The notes under the pieces: model-generated
Seen by the model: the letters and a program-made list of their open reading frames with translations, nothing else
What the model was told of the DNA's origin: nothing
The model's database searches: none
Assembly (NCBI RefSeq): GCF_012847335.1
Contig: NZ_JABBDX010000005.1
Coordinates: 1-64,000 of the forward strand
DNA length: 64,000 nt
Direction: 5' to 3'
Origin: Psychrobacter sp. MF31
GTDB taxonomy: Bacteria; Pseudomonadota; Gammaproteobacteria; Pseudomonadales; Moraxellaceae
Translations under genes and position numbers: made by a program
Shown: one piece after another, positions 25,444 to 34,288 of the stretch
Layout: each line of letters begins with the position of its first letter
Position numbering within the stretch: the first letter of the stretch is position 1

Positions 25444-26064
25444 TTAAAAACTGGATAACTGCTTAAGGGTCGCTTTAAGTAAACTTTGGGTATCAGCAAA
25501 ATGATCACCTTGACTTTTCGCCGCTTTGATCGCCAATTGCGCCTCTTTTTCTTTGTAGCCAAGACTAATGAGCGCGCCTTCAACCTCAGCAATGATGCTG
25601 CCTTCATGAGGAACGCTGGCTTCACTCATCGTCAGTTCTAAATGAATGCTGTCCATTTCAATGTCATTTAACTTGTCTTTAAGCTCAATGAGCAATCGCT
25701 GAGCGGTTTTTTTGCCAATACCTGGAATTTTGGTCAGCGCAAGCTCTGAGCCTTGCTCTACGTGCAGTTTTAGCTCCGAGGCGCTCATCGCAGACAACAT
25801 CGCAAGCGCCATTTTCGCGCCAATGCCATTGATTTTAACGAGCCTACGAAACACATCGCGCTCTTTTTTATCAATAAAACCAAAGAGCAACTGAGCATCC
25901 TCACGGACATGAAAATGCGTCCAAAGGCTGACCGATTGACCAAGCTGCAACTGGCAAAAAGACGGCAGCGGCAGCTCGATCTCATAGCCCACGCCCGATG
26001 CGGTCATCACGCACGCCGTTGGCGCCATCAAATGCTGAACCGTTCCTGAAACTATGCCAATCAT
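25444..26064 (-). CDS. ruvA: Holliday junction DNA helicase subunit RuvA
   Basis: Tetrameric protein that binds the four-way junction and loads RuvB. The OB-fold N-terminus (MIGIVSGTVQHLMAPTACVM, then SLWTHFHVREDAQLLFGF), the two helix-hairpin-helix motifs (LVKINGIGAKMALAML and LTKIPGIGKKTAQRLLIELK) and the C-terminal RuvB-binding domain (ALISLGYKEKEAQLAIKAAK) are all seen. 206 aa is the usual length. ruvC is not in this cluster but at 40872. Confidence 0.96.
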   Translation of the reverse strand: MIGIVSGTVQHLMAPTACVMTASGVGYEIELPLPSFCQLQLGQSVSLWTHFHVREDAQLLFGFIDKKERDVFRRLVKINGIGAKMALAMLSAMSASELKLHVEQGSELALTKIPGIGKKTAQRLLIELKDKLNDIEMDSIHLELTMSEASVPHEGSIIAEVEGALISLGYKEKEAQLAIKAAKSQGDHFADTQSLLKATLKQLSSF

Positions 26065-26128
26065 CGCTATTTTATCCTTTTTGCCAGATGGCTACACTAA
26101 TTTGCTACGCGGTTATCAAACCTTATGG

Positions 26129-27169
26129 CTATTTTTGATAAAAACGAACCATATTTTCAAGGCTGATCGGGCGAATGTTATCTGCTTGCCCTGCTGAACC
26201 AAACGCTTCAAAGCGATTGCTGCAAATATCACTCATCGCAACCATTGACGCTTTAAAGTATTTACGTGGGTCAAACTCGCTTGGGTTTTTTGCCAAAAAT
26301 TCACGAATTGCGCCCGTTGATGCTAAGCGCAAATCGGTGTCGATGTTGACTTTGCGAACGCCATGCTTAATGGCTTCAACAATTTGCTCAACCGGAACGC
26401 CGTAAGTTTCGCCGATATCGCCACCAAACTCATTAATCACTTTGAGCCATTCTTGCGGCACCGACGATGAGCCATGCATGACCAAATGGGTGTTTGGAAT
26501 ACGTTGATGGATTTCTTTAACGCGCTCAATTGATAAAATGTCGCCTGTAGGCGGTCTTGTAAATTTGTAAGCGCCGTGGCTGGTGCCAATCGCGATGGCT
26601 AAAGCATCAACGTTGGTATCGTTAACAAATTGCTCGGCTTCATCAGCGCTGGTTAATAATTGCTCAGCTTCCAAAACCCCTTCAGCGCCAATGCCATCTT
26701 CTTCGCCTGCAAGTCCAGTTTCAAGGCTTCCTAAACAGCCAATTTCGCCTTCCACAGAAACGCCGCAAGCATGCGCCATTTTGACCACCTCACGAGTGAC
26801 GCCAGCGTTATAGTCATAATCCATCGGCGTTTTACCATCCTCACCAAGAGAGCCGTCCATCATGACCGAGGAAAATCCAAGCTGGATTGAACGCTGACAA
26901 ACCGCAGGCGATGTGCCGTGATCTTGGTGCATGACCACCGGAATGTGCGGCCACTCTTCAATCGCAGCCGTAATTAAATGACGCAAAAACGCCGCTCCGG
27001 CATAACTGCGCGCGCCAGCACTAGCTTGGACAATCACAGGCGAATTGCAAGCATCCGCCGCCATCATAATCGCCCGCATTTGCTCAAGATTGTTGACGTT
27101 AAACGCAGGAACGCCATAGCTGTGCTCGGCGGCGTGATCAAGAAGTTGACGAAGAGAAATTAAAGCCAT
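26129..27169 (-). CDS. fba: Class II fructose-bisphosphate aldolase
   Basis: Zinc-dependent aldolase of glycolysis/gluconeogenesis that splits fructose 1,6-bisphosphate into glyceraldehyde-3-phosphate and dihydroxyacetone phosphate. Metal His and catalytic Asp are in [10 protein letters not shown], another His in [11 protein letters not shown] and a third in [31 protein letters not shown] follows. At 346 aa it belongs to the longer subtype common in proteobacteria. It shares strand with pgk further upstream, separated by a lipoprotein gene, so glycolytic genes are grouped but not in one tight operon. Confidence 0.95.
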   Translation of the reverse strand: MALISLRQLLDHAAEHSYGVPAFNVNNLEQMRAIMMAADACNSPVIVQASAGARSYAGAAFLRHLITAAIEEWPHIPVVMHQDHGTSPAVCQRSIQLGFSSVMMDGSLGEDGKTPMDYDYNAGVTREVVKMAHACGVSVEGEIGCLGSLETGLAGEEDGIGAEGVLEAEQLLTSADEAEQFVNDTNVDALAIAIGTSHGAYKFTRPPTGDILSIERVKEIHQRIPNTHLVMHGSSSVPQEWLKVINEFGGDIGETYGVPVEQIVEAIKHGVRKVNIDTDLRLASTGAIREFLAKNPSEFDPRKYFKASMVAMSDICSNRFEAFGSAGQADNIRPISLENMVRFYQK

Positions 27170-27298
27170 AACATGCTCTCAAAGTAGATAAAAATTAGCG
27201 GCAAAAAAATGACCGCAAGCTTCAGTCATTTTTGATGGCAATTATAGCAAAGTTCCAATGACCCCGTGGCATTTTCAGTCATCATAATTGAGCTTGCA

Positions 27299-27330
27299 AA
27301 AAAAAAGCCTTGGCAGACCAAAGCTTTTTT
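27299..27330. terminator. Terminator after the Ala-rich lipoprotein gene
   Basis: AAAAAAGC-C-TTGG and CCAA-A-GCTTTTTT form a hairpin with A and T runs on both sides. On the minus strand it ends the lipoprotein transcript, 47 bp after its stop. Confidence 0.7.
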
Positions 27331-27376
27331 AATTTAACTTTTATTAAACTTGAGGTATGAAACCTCAAAATCAAGC

Positions 27377-27775
27377 TTAGTATTTTTGCTCTTCGGCAAC
27401 GGCAGCTTCAGCTTGATTTGCTTCTGCGTTCGCGGCAACGTCGGTTGCGCCATCGGCCACTTTGCTTGCGCCTTCAGCAACTGCTTCAGCCGTGTTAGCA
27501 ACTACAGCATTGGCACCTTCTGAAACAGCATTGCCCGTTTCAGCAACAGCTTCTGAAGCGTTCTCACCTGCAGTTTGCGCGCCATCAGCAAGCTCAGTTC
27601 CAGCGTTTTGAGCAGCAACTTCAGCGTCAGCGGTAGCCGCTTCGGTGTTCGCTGCGGCGTCGTCGGCAGCAGAATCCGCAGTTGCCGCTGCATTATCTTG
27701 AGTTTGCTGGCTACAAGCCGTGACTGCAAAAGTTCCGGCAAGAAGGCTTGCAAGTAATAAATGACGTTTTAACAT
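27377..27775 (-). CDS. Small Ala-rich lipoprotein with heptad-like repeats
   Basis: A 132-aa predicted lipoprotein. The signal peptide ends in a lipobox, GTFAVTAC, with Cys21. The mature part is almost entirely Ala, Glu, Asp, Thr, Asn, Gly and Val, in repeating blocks such as GENASEAVAETGNAVSEGAN and VANTAEAVAEGASKVADGAT (about 11-residue periodicity), which predicts long amphipathic helices like apolipoprotein or LEA-type proteins. It has no aromatic residue in the mature part except the final Tyr. Function unknown; an envelope stress or structural role is possible. AAGAGG precedes the ATG at 27775. It lies between fba and pgk with its own terminator. Confidence 0.7.
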   Translation of the reverse strand: MLKRHLLLASLLAGTFAVTACSQQTQDNAAATADSAADDAAANTEAATADAEVAAQNAGTELADGAQTAGENASEAVAETGNAVSEGANAVVANTAEAVAEGASKVADGATDVAANAEANQAEAAVAEEQKY

Positions 27776-27949
27776 AATCATCCTCTTAACATGATCTTAA
27801 TTTAAATTACGGGAGTGGTTATCTGTCTTTAATACCGACCGTCAACTTATAGCATTGATAAGTTGATGCGGCTCACTAAAGATTATTTTAATAATAAAGT
27901 GGTGATAACGATGATTTATAAGTGATCTATTTATAAGTTCTCTTAAAAC

Positions 27950-27993
27950 ACTTTAAATAATGGATACTTTAAATAATAAACACTTTAAATAAT
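27950..27993. repeat. Three direct repeats with a 16-bp period
   Basis: ACTTTAAATAAT occurs at 27950, 27966 and 27982, each separated by four variable bases. It is AT-rich and lies between the promoter side of the Ala-rich lipoprotein gene and the end of pgk. It might be a protein-binding array or slippage product. Nothing else was recognised in 27776-28060. Confidence 0.6.
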
Positions 27994-28060
27994 CTGATAT
28001 CAAGCGTCAATAGAGTAGCTGAATTGGCAGACCATTGTTGTACAAATCGTGTTACCAAAA

Positions 28061-29269
28061 TTAGAGCTCTAGTGCGGCAACTGCTGGTAAGGTTTTGCCT
28101 TCAACAAACTCTAAAAACGCGCCGCCGCCCGTTGACAAATAGCTGACGCCTTTTTCGACGTTATATTTATCAATGGCTGCCAAGGTATCGCCGCCGCCAG
28201 CGATAGAAAACCCTGAGCTTTGCTCAACGGCTTTTGCTAAAATTTCGGTTCCTGCGCCAAACGCATCCACTTCAAAAACACCAACCGGACCATTCCATAA
28301 GATGGTTTTGGCATTTAAAATAGCTTCGGCGAGTTTTTCGGCGCTTTTTGGGGCAATGTCCAAAATCATATCGTTCGCATCAATATCGCTGACCGCTTTA
28401 ATGGTCGCTTTGGCATGTTGCAATGACCCCATAAAATCATCAAAATCAATGTCATTTTTATCAGCAACAACGACAAATTCTGGCAATAAAATCTCAGTTT
28501 TGGTCATAATATCGCGCGCCGTATCCACCAAATCTGGCTCATAAAGCGAGGCGCCAACTGAAAAGCCTTTTGCTGCCAAAAAGGTATTGGCAATACCGCC
28601 GCCCACGATGATTTGCGAGCAGATGGCAGCAAGGCTAGTTAATACTTCAAGCTTGGTCGAAACTTTGGAGCCGCCAACGATAGCAAGCATCGGCTGAGCG
28701 GGCGCTTCGATCGCTTGAGATAACGCATCAAGCTCAGCGGCAAGCAAAGGTCCTGCGCAAACGGGCTTGTCCGCCTCAAGCATGGCTCGAGTGACGCCTT
28801 CGGTTGACGCTTGCGCGCGATGAGCTGTTCCAAACGCATCCATCACAAACACGTCAGCAAGATCAGCATAAGCTTTGGCAAGCGCGGCATCGTTCTTTTT
28901 TTCGCCTTTATTAAAGCGCACATTTTCAAGCAGTATCACCTCTCCGGTCGTCAATTCCACGCCGTTGGTCAAATAATCATCCACCAAGCGCACCGGCTGA
29001 CTGATACTGGCGCTAAGCTTATGGCTTAAATAATCGGCAACGGGCGCAAGCGAGTATTTTTCCTCAAATTCACCTTCCACAGGACGACCTAAATGCGAGC
29101 AAACGATCACAGCAGCGCCTTTATCTAGCGCCATTTTGATGGTGGGAAGGCTTGCCTGCAACCGCGCATCGCTTGCCACGCGACCCTCTTTAATGGGCAC
29201 ATTTAAATCCTCGCGGATCAGCACCACTTTATTGGTCAGCATCATTTCACTCATGCGCAAAAAATTCAT
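28061..29269 (-). CDS. pgk: Phosphoglycerate kinase
   Basis: Transfers phosphate between 1,3-bisphosphoglycerate and ADP. Seen are the substrate loop [26 protein letters not shown], the nucleotide-domain [38 protein letters not shown] and the phosphate loop [12 protein letters not shown] followed by [13 protein letters not shown]. 402 aa is slightly longer than the usual ~390. The N-terminus [14 protein letters not shown] resembles other Moraxellaceae proteins, supporting the start at 29269 after an AGGAGTAAGTC site. Confidence 0.96.
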   Translation of the reverse strand: MNFLRMSEMMLTNKVVLIREDLNVPIKEGRVASDARLQASLPTIKMALDKGAAVIVCSHLGRPVEGEFEEKYSLAPVADYLSHKLSASISQPVRLVDDYLTNGVELTTGEVILLENVRFNKGEKKNDAALAKAYADLADVFVMDAFGTAHRAQASTEGVTRAMLEADKPVCAGPLLAAELDALSQAIEAPAQPMLAIVGGSKVSTKLEVLTSLAAICSQIIVGGGIANTFLAAKGFSVGASLYEPDLVDTARDIMTKTEILLPEFVVVADKNDIDFDDFMGSLQHAKATIKAVSDIDANDMILDIAPKSAEKLAEAILNAKTILWNGPVGVFEVDAFGAGTEILAKAVEQSSGFSIAGGGDTLAAIDKYNVEKGVSYLSTGGGAFLEFVEGKTLPAVAALEL

Positions 29270-29419
29270 GACTTACTCCTAAGTTGTTATTATCTAAAAA
29301 AAACGATCCAAATTGCGACCTGCATTTTAGCCGCGCGACTTATCAGCGTCAACGGTTGCCCGCCGCGATTTTTGCTATAAGTTATGTTTACTAAAACAGT
29401 TTCAATCATGCTAAAAAAT

Positions 29420-30064
29420 TTAGGTAAAATTTTGCAATGCTTGCCGCCACTCATCACAACGTTTGGCAATTTGCGAAACTGGCAGCGCCATAATATCGCC
29501 CACCACTGCCACGTAACGGATAGGTAATGGCGCTAAGGTCGCAATATTTTCAGCCGTTAATCCGCCAATAAGGCAAATATCAATGCCTTGATCGCAGCCT
29601 TGTTCAAGACAATCCCTGCTAACAGTAGCCGTGTTTGGCTTGGTGGTTGAGGCAAAAACCGCGCCCATTGCGGCATACGTTGCGCCCGCAAGTTTGGCAT
29701 CAATCACCAAATCAATATCGCCATGACAGGTGCGACCGATAATGGCATTAGGATCAAGCCTTGATCTTGCCTCAGCAATCGTGCCATCGCTTTGACCCAA
29801 ATGAACGCCAACGCCAAGCTTTTGGGCAAGGTCAATATCATCATTAATCACGACAGGGACGCGATAGTGCTTGGCAAGATTGATAATTTTTTGAGCTTCC
29901 ACCTCAAGCTTTTTTTGACCATCCGTTTGTGACAGCAATTTTTTCCGGCGAATTTGCAACAAACCAATAATGCCTGTGGCTAACACTACCTCAAGCTTTT
30001 GGTAAAGCTGCTCAAAGTCATCATCATTGGTCAATAAATACAGCTGAGGCGTGGGCTTTGTCAT
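29420..30064 (-). CDS. thiE: Thiamine phosphate synthase
   Basis: Joins hydroxymethylpyrimidine diphosphate and thiazole phosphate to thiamine phosphate. The TIM-barrel protein shows VPVVINDDIDLAQKLGVGVH, LGQSDGTIAEAR, IIGRTCHGDIDL, YAAMGAVFASTTKPNTA and the phosphate-binding GGLTAENIATLAPLPIRYVA. In most homologues the Asn-Asp and H-L-G-Q segments are as here. 214 aa is normal. It stands alone between terminators; no TPP riboswitch was recognised upstream. Confidence 0.9.
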   Translation of the reverse strand: MTKPTPQLYLLTNDDDFEQLYQKLEVVLATGIIGLLQIRRKKLLSQTDGQKKLEVEAQKIINLAKHYRVPVVINDDIDLAQKLGVGVHLGQSDGTIAEARSRLDPNAIIGRTCHGDIDLVIDAKLAGATYAAMGAVFASTTKPNTATVSRDCLEQGCDQGIDICLIGGLTAENIATLAPLPIRYVAVVGDIMALPVSQIAKRCDEWRQALQNFT

Positions 30065-30105
30065 TCTTATTTTCCTAATGTTTATTCAGACTTTTCAAAT
30101 TGCCA

Positions 30106-30141
30106 TAAAAAAAGACCGTTATAAAAATAACCGTCTTTTTT
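30106..30141. terminator. Terminator between pbpG and thiE
   Basis: AAAAAAGACcGTTA and TAAC-CGTCTTTTTT pair around an AT-rich loop, with T runs on both strands. On the minus strand it ends the pbpG transcript. Confidence 0.75.
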
Positions 30142-30175
30142 ATTTACCTATACTTTAAGCAGACTCAAAGCGAAA

Positions 30176-31237
30176 TCATACCGACTGGCGCGTTGATAAG
30201 CTGCTTAAAATACTCTTAGCGTCGCTCCAGCGGGTGTTTGAGCTGTCCGCGCCTAAGATGACAATAATGGCAGGGCGATTGTTCACGCGAGTTTCCATAA
30301 CCACGCAGCGACCCGCTTCGTTAATAAAGCCTGTTTTTGAAATGCCGATTGGATAGTCGCCCGAGCGCACCAAAACACTGGTATTATTGGCTTTATAAAC
30401 GCGGTTGCCGGCGCTGTAGTTTGAAACGTAAAAGTCATAGTTTTTGGTGGTTGAAAAGCGGCGGATCACATCATAATTGCCAGCCGCTTTTACCATTTTG
30501 GCAAGATCGCTTGATGAGGCAACATTGCGCTTATCAAGACCGGTTGGGTCACCAAAAAAGGCGCTGGTCATGCCGATATCTTTGGCTTTTTGGTTCATTG
30601 CGCGCATAAAGGCATCATAGCCGCCCGGATAGTTTCGCGCTAAAGTTTTTGCCGCAGGGTTTTCTGACTTCATGAGCGCCATCAATAAAAACTCGGCGCG
30701 ATTCATGCGATCGCCAACTTTTAAGTTTGAGCTGGCGCGTTTTGGTCCCACAAAGTCGCTGGCAGTTAAGGTGATCTCTTCGCGCATGTCAAGGTTGCTA
30801 TCAAGAACCACCATCGCGGTCATAATTTTGGTGATGGACGCCATTGGTCGAGCGATATCGGCGCTTTTTTCATAAATGGATTTACCCGTTTCCAAATCCA
30901 TAACATAAACACTGCGCGAATCGGTGCTGATCGGCAGCATGGCACTGCTATTAAAGCCATTATTATAGGTGGTTTGGTAAGGCGCCTTGTAGCCGCTATT
31001 GTATTGGCTATCGGTTGGGAAACCGTTATCCACTTTTCTTACAGGGCTTGAGCTTGTTGCCGCTGAATTTGAGCGGTACATGATATTGCGAGCTTCTGAG
31101 AGACTGTCTGCGCCGCCCCAACTGACCTTGGCATTGGATGTGTTGCCATTGATGGTTAATGCAGCTTGCGCCAAACTTCCTAAGCTTAGTGAAATTAAGG
31201 CGGCAAGCAGCTGCTGTTTGGTTACGGGTGATTGCAT
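30176..31237 (-). CDS. pbpG: D-alanyl-D-alanine endopeptidase (PBP7 type)
   Basis: Periplasmic low-molecular-weight penicillin-binding protein that cuts peptidoglycan cross-links. The S-x-x-K motif is in MASITKIMTAMVV, the S-x-N in KSENPAAKTLARNYPGG and the K-T-G in IGISKTGFINEAGRCVVM. GGAGGAAAAAG before the ATG at 31237 fixes the start (353 aa; a longer frame from 31324 is not supported). The new N-terminus is a signal peptide (LLAALISLSLGSLAQAA). A ~100-residue hydrophilic Ser/Asn-rich stretch lies between signal and catalytic domain, longer than in E. coli PbpG (~310 aa). Confidence 0.85.
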   Translation of the reverse strand: MQSPVTKQQLLAALISLSLGSLAQAALTINGNTSNAKVSWGGADSLSEARNIMYRSNSAATSSSPVRKVDNGFPTDSQYNSGYKAPYQTTYNNGFNSSAMLPISTDSRSVYVMDLETGKSIYEKSADIARPMASITKIMTAMVVLDSNLDMREEITLTASDFVGPKRASSNLKVGDRMNRAEFLLMALMKSENPAAKTLARNYPGGYDAFMRAMNQKAKDIGMTSAFFGDPTGLDKRNVASSSDLAKMVKAAGNYDVIRRFSTTKNYDFYVSNYSAGNRVYKANNTSVLVRSGDYPIGISKTGFINEAGRCVVMETRVNNRPAIIVILGADSSNTRWSDAKSILSSLSTRQSV

Positions 31238-31339
31238 TCTTTTTCCTCCAAGAAGAGCTTTTAAGTCCGCGCCGCTGAATTTTAGCCATATATCAATGGC
31301 TGATTTTTCAAAGGCTAATATCAATAATTCCGCTCAATA

Positions 31340-31772
31340 ACTTACATAATAACGGCGTTTTTTAACACATCGGACGATTACGTAGCAATTTTAGATGGGT
31401 TTGTGGGTTCTCAAACAGGTAATTTGTAGCATTAGTGTATCATAGCTTGAAACAATTTTTCATCTAGCAAATTGACTTTATAGGATTTTTTTGGCTATGA
31501 TTAAATTTTGCTACAATTGATTAAGTTTTTAGACATAATTTTTTAAGTTAAGAAAGGTCATTTTTAATTAACCGAGCTTTATTCAATCCATTTTAAAAGC
31601 TTATTGGCTTTATTTTTTAAAATTTAGCGTTTATCGATTTAGGTGTTTTTAATAATCCTATCTACAAATAGAGCATTGTTGATAAATAACGCTAAGATTG
31701 GAATTATCCCGTCTTTTTGAGTGGTTGGTGGTAAAATATTGACCATAACCCAGTTAAGCAGTCGCTAAGAGT
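31340..31772. other. AT-rich intergenic region between pbpG and the GacA-like gene
   Basis: No open frame with a ribosome site was found. TTGACT (31472-31477), an 18-bp spacer and TATGAT (31496-31501) form a promoter-like pair pointing to the GacA-type gene, about 265 bp before it. A small RNA or a long leader is possible; nothing diagnostic was seen. Confidence 0.35.
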
Positions 31773-32414
31773 GTGATTATGATTCGAGTATTGGTGGTCG
31801 ATGACCATGATTTGGTGCGAATGGGCATCAGCCGAATGTTGGCGGACAGCCAAGATATTGAGGTGGTCGGCGAGGCAGACAGCGGTGATATGGCAATCAA
31901 GCTTGCCAGACAACTCACGCCTGATGTGATCTTGCTTGATGTCAATATGCCCAATATCGGCGGGGTTGAGGCAACCAAACGTTTGGTTCAGCTTGATTTG
32001 GGAATTAAGATTTTGGCGGTGAGCAGTATGGCCGCTCAGCCTTATCCGTCGATGCTGTTAAAAGCTGGCGTCAATGGTTACATCACCAAAGGCACACCGC
32101 TTGATGAGATGATTCGAGCAATCAAAAAAATCCATCAAGGTGGTCGCTACTTTAGTCATGATGTCGCTGAGCAATTGGCGGATGTGGTGTTGTCTGATAA
32201 AGCCAGCTCACCGTTTGATTTGTTAAGTGATCGCGAAAAACAAGTGGCAATGATGGTGGTTAATTGTCAAAGCCCGCAGCAAATCGCCGATCAGCTGTTT
32301 GTCAGCGTCAAAACCATCAACACGTATCGCTACCGAATTTACGAAAAAGTTGGGGTAGATAGCGATGTTAAATTGACCCATATGGCGATCCGTCATGGTT
32401 TAATCCAGCCGTAA
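31773..32414 (+). CDS. gacA: LuxR/NarL-type response regulator, GacA/UvrY-like
   Basis: Receiver domain (residues 1-120) with the acidic pair in VVDDHDLVRMGI, the phosphorylated Asp54 in DVILLDVNMPNIGG and the switch Lys in GYITKGTPLDEM, followed by a LuxR-type helix-turn-helix (LSDREKQVAMMVVN, then QQIADQLFVSVKTINTYRYR). The order and wording fit GacA/UvrY, the regulator paired with the hybrid kinase GacS/BarA, which controls Csr/Rsm small RNAs in other gammaproteobacteria. The kinase is not in the window. 213 aa is typical. Confidence 0.8.
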   Translation: MIMIRVLVVDDHDLVRMGISRMLADSQDIEVVGEADSGDMAIKLARQLTPDVILLDVNMPNIGGVEATKRLVQLDLGIKILAVSSMAAQPYPSMLLKAGVNGYITKGTPLDEMIRAIKKIHQGGRYFSHDVAEQLADVVLSDKASSPFDLLSDREKQVAMMVVNCQSPQQIADQLFVSVKTINTYRYRIYEKVGVDSDVKLTHMAIRHGLIQP

Positions 32415-32503
32415 TTTTATTAATCCCAAAGCTTTCCTGCCAAAAATTTAAAAGCAAATTGCCATTTCAAGTTTCAGCATAAACAGTGACCCTTAAGCGC
32501 CAT

Positions 32504-34249
32504 ATGATGCCCAAAAAGATAATTGGATCAGGAGTGATCAGCTCGATTGTTGAGTATTTGCAGCAAGCTGATACCCTGCCCTCACCACAATTGCGCCGTC
32601 TTGGGCTGATTTATAGCAGCTATCGCTTGGTGGTTAGCTTATTTTTTATACTGATGAGCTACGTTGGTGCCAAAGCCAATGATGAGCTGCTCTTGCCAAG
32701 CTTACTTCAGCAAACTGCGCTGAGCTTTTATGTGATTATCAGCCTAATTTTATTTGCGCTGTTTTACGTGGTCACGCGCCAGCCGCGACATCAGCTGGTT
32801 TTTGGGCTTGCGCTTGATGTGATTATTTTAAGCTTGCTGCTTTATACCAATGGCGCGCCTGATTTGCAGCTGACCATGCTTTATATGGTGGTGGTGGCGG
32901 CAAGCTTTATGCTGCTTCATGGCACGCAAGCGCTGATTATTACGCTGCTTGCGGTCATTTTTGTCATTTATCAGCAATTTTTTTATGCCATTGCCAACAG
33001 CATGAGCTTAAATAATTTGGCGGATGCACTTCTTATTTCGGTCAGCTTTTTAGCGGTTGGATTTTTGAGTTGGTCGGTGTCACAGCGGTTGGTTCAAGTT
33101 GAAAAAATGGCAGCGCGGCAAGCAGAAGAAGTCCAGCGCTTAAACGCCATCAACCAAGAAGTCATCAGCCAAATGCTCAGTGGCGTGATGGTCATCGACG
33201 ATCAGCAAATTATTATGACCAACAAAGCCGCTTATCAGCTGCTTAATATCCCAGCGTTTGACAATAAGCAAAGCTTGCTTTCAGAGGAGTTATCCAAGCT
33301 TAGCCCAAAGCTTACCATTCCTTGGCTATCTCAACATAAAAAAGCGCTTTTGCTTACAGCGCCTGACGCCAAGCGCTATTTTGAAGACCAAATCAGCCAT
33401 CAACACCCAGCGCTACTGATGAGCTGCTTGGCGGTTGCCGCTGGTCAATCGCGCAGCTTTATTTATGAGCTGGCAGCAAAGCCAAATTCCATCATCGATA
33501 AGCTTCGCGTGCAAATCATTCCGCTAAAAAACCAAAGCCAGTTGGTGCTGCTTGAGGATTTGCGCCGCGAACTGGCAGGCGCTCAGCAATTAAAACTTGC
33601 CGCGTTAGGTCAGCTGACCGCAAGTATCGCTCATGAAATTCGCAATCCGTTAGCAGCAATTTCACAAGCCAGCCAGCTGCTCATTGAAGACGTTGATGAA
33701 GCAACAAATGACGAAAATAGCGAGCTTTATCAAATGATTTTTGATCAAACCAAACGCGTCAATCGCATCATTGAGGATGTGTTAAAACTGTCACGCCAAG
33801 AGCCGCCCAATCAGCAACGGATTGATTTGGATGATTGGCTTGCCAAATTTTTAAGCAATTATTTTTTGGGGCAAGATGTGTTTTTGCATGTAAAACCCTG
33901 CCCGCCTATTTTATTTGACGCGCATCAGTTAGAGCAGATTTTGATCAACCTTATCAATAATGGTCTGCGTTATAGTGCTCAATCCCACCCTAATGCCGCT
34001 GTGGATATTGAAGTTTATTGCCATCAAAACGATGTTATAATTGATATTTTGGACGATGGTTTGGGCGTTCCAAGCAGTCATTTAGATGAGCTGTTTAATC
34101 CGTTTTTTACAACCGATAAAGCTGGAACGGGACTTGGGCTTTACTTATCGCAAGCCTTTAGCGGCGCCAATCATGCGCGGCTTTTGTATGCCGAAGACCA
34201 TCCCAAAACGTGCTTTCGGTTAATCGTTCCAAAAGCTCAAGACAAATAA
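32504..34249 (+). CDS. pilS: Type IV pilus sensor histidine kinase PilS
   Basis: Membrane histidine kinase that controls pilin transcription with PilR. Six membrane segments fill roughly residues 30-205; a PAS-like region follows (ISQMLSGVMVIDDQQIIMTN). The H box is LTASIAHEIRNPLAAISQAS, the N box LINLINNGLRYSAQ, G1 DDGLGVPSS and F/G2 FFTTDKAGTGLGLYLSQAF. ATG codons at 32504 and 32507 were chosen; a GTG at 32486 would add six residues and none has a strong ribosome site. It is 39 bp before pilR, so co-transcription is likely. Confidence 0.88.
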   Translation: MMPKKIIGSGVISSIVEYLQQADTLPSPQLRRLGLIYSSYRLVVSLFFILMSYVGAKANDELLLPSLLQQTALSFYVIISLILFALFYVVTRQPRHQLVFGLALDVIILSLLLYTNGAPDLQLTMLYMVVVAASFMLLHGTQALIITLLAVIFVIYQQFFYAIANSMSLNNLADALLISVSFLAVGFLSWSVSQRLVQVEKMAARQAEEVQRLNAINQEVISQMLSGVMVIDDQQIIMTNKAAYQLLNIPAFDNKQSLLSEELSKLSPKLTIPWLSQHKKALLLTAPDAKRYFEDQISHQHPALLMSCLAVAAGQSRSFIYELAAKPNSIIDKLRVQIIPLKNQSQLVLLEDLRRELAGAQQLKLAALGQLTASIAHEIRNPLAAISQASQLLIEDVDEATNDENSELYQMIFDQTKRVNRIIEDVLKLSRQEPPNQQRIDLDDWLAKFLSNYFLGQDVFLHVKPCPPILFDAHQLEQILINLINNGLRYSAQSHPNAAVDIEVYCHQNDVIIDILDDGLGVPSSHLDELFNPFFTTDKAGTGLGLYLSQAFSGANHARLLYAEDHPKTCFRLIVPKAQDK

Positions 34250-34288
34250 TGATAACTATTGTAATTTATGACTGATAAGAGGGTTGCT

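Noticed and set aside
31773-32414. GacA binding site or Rsm small RNA near the gacA-like gene
   Set aside because: No TGTAAG-N6-CTTACA motif and no GGA-rich hairpin RNA was recognised in 31340-31772.
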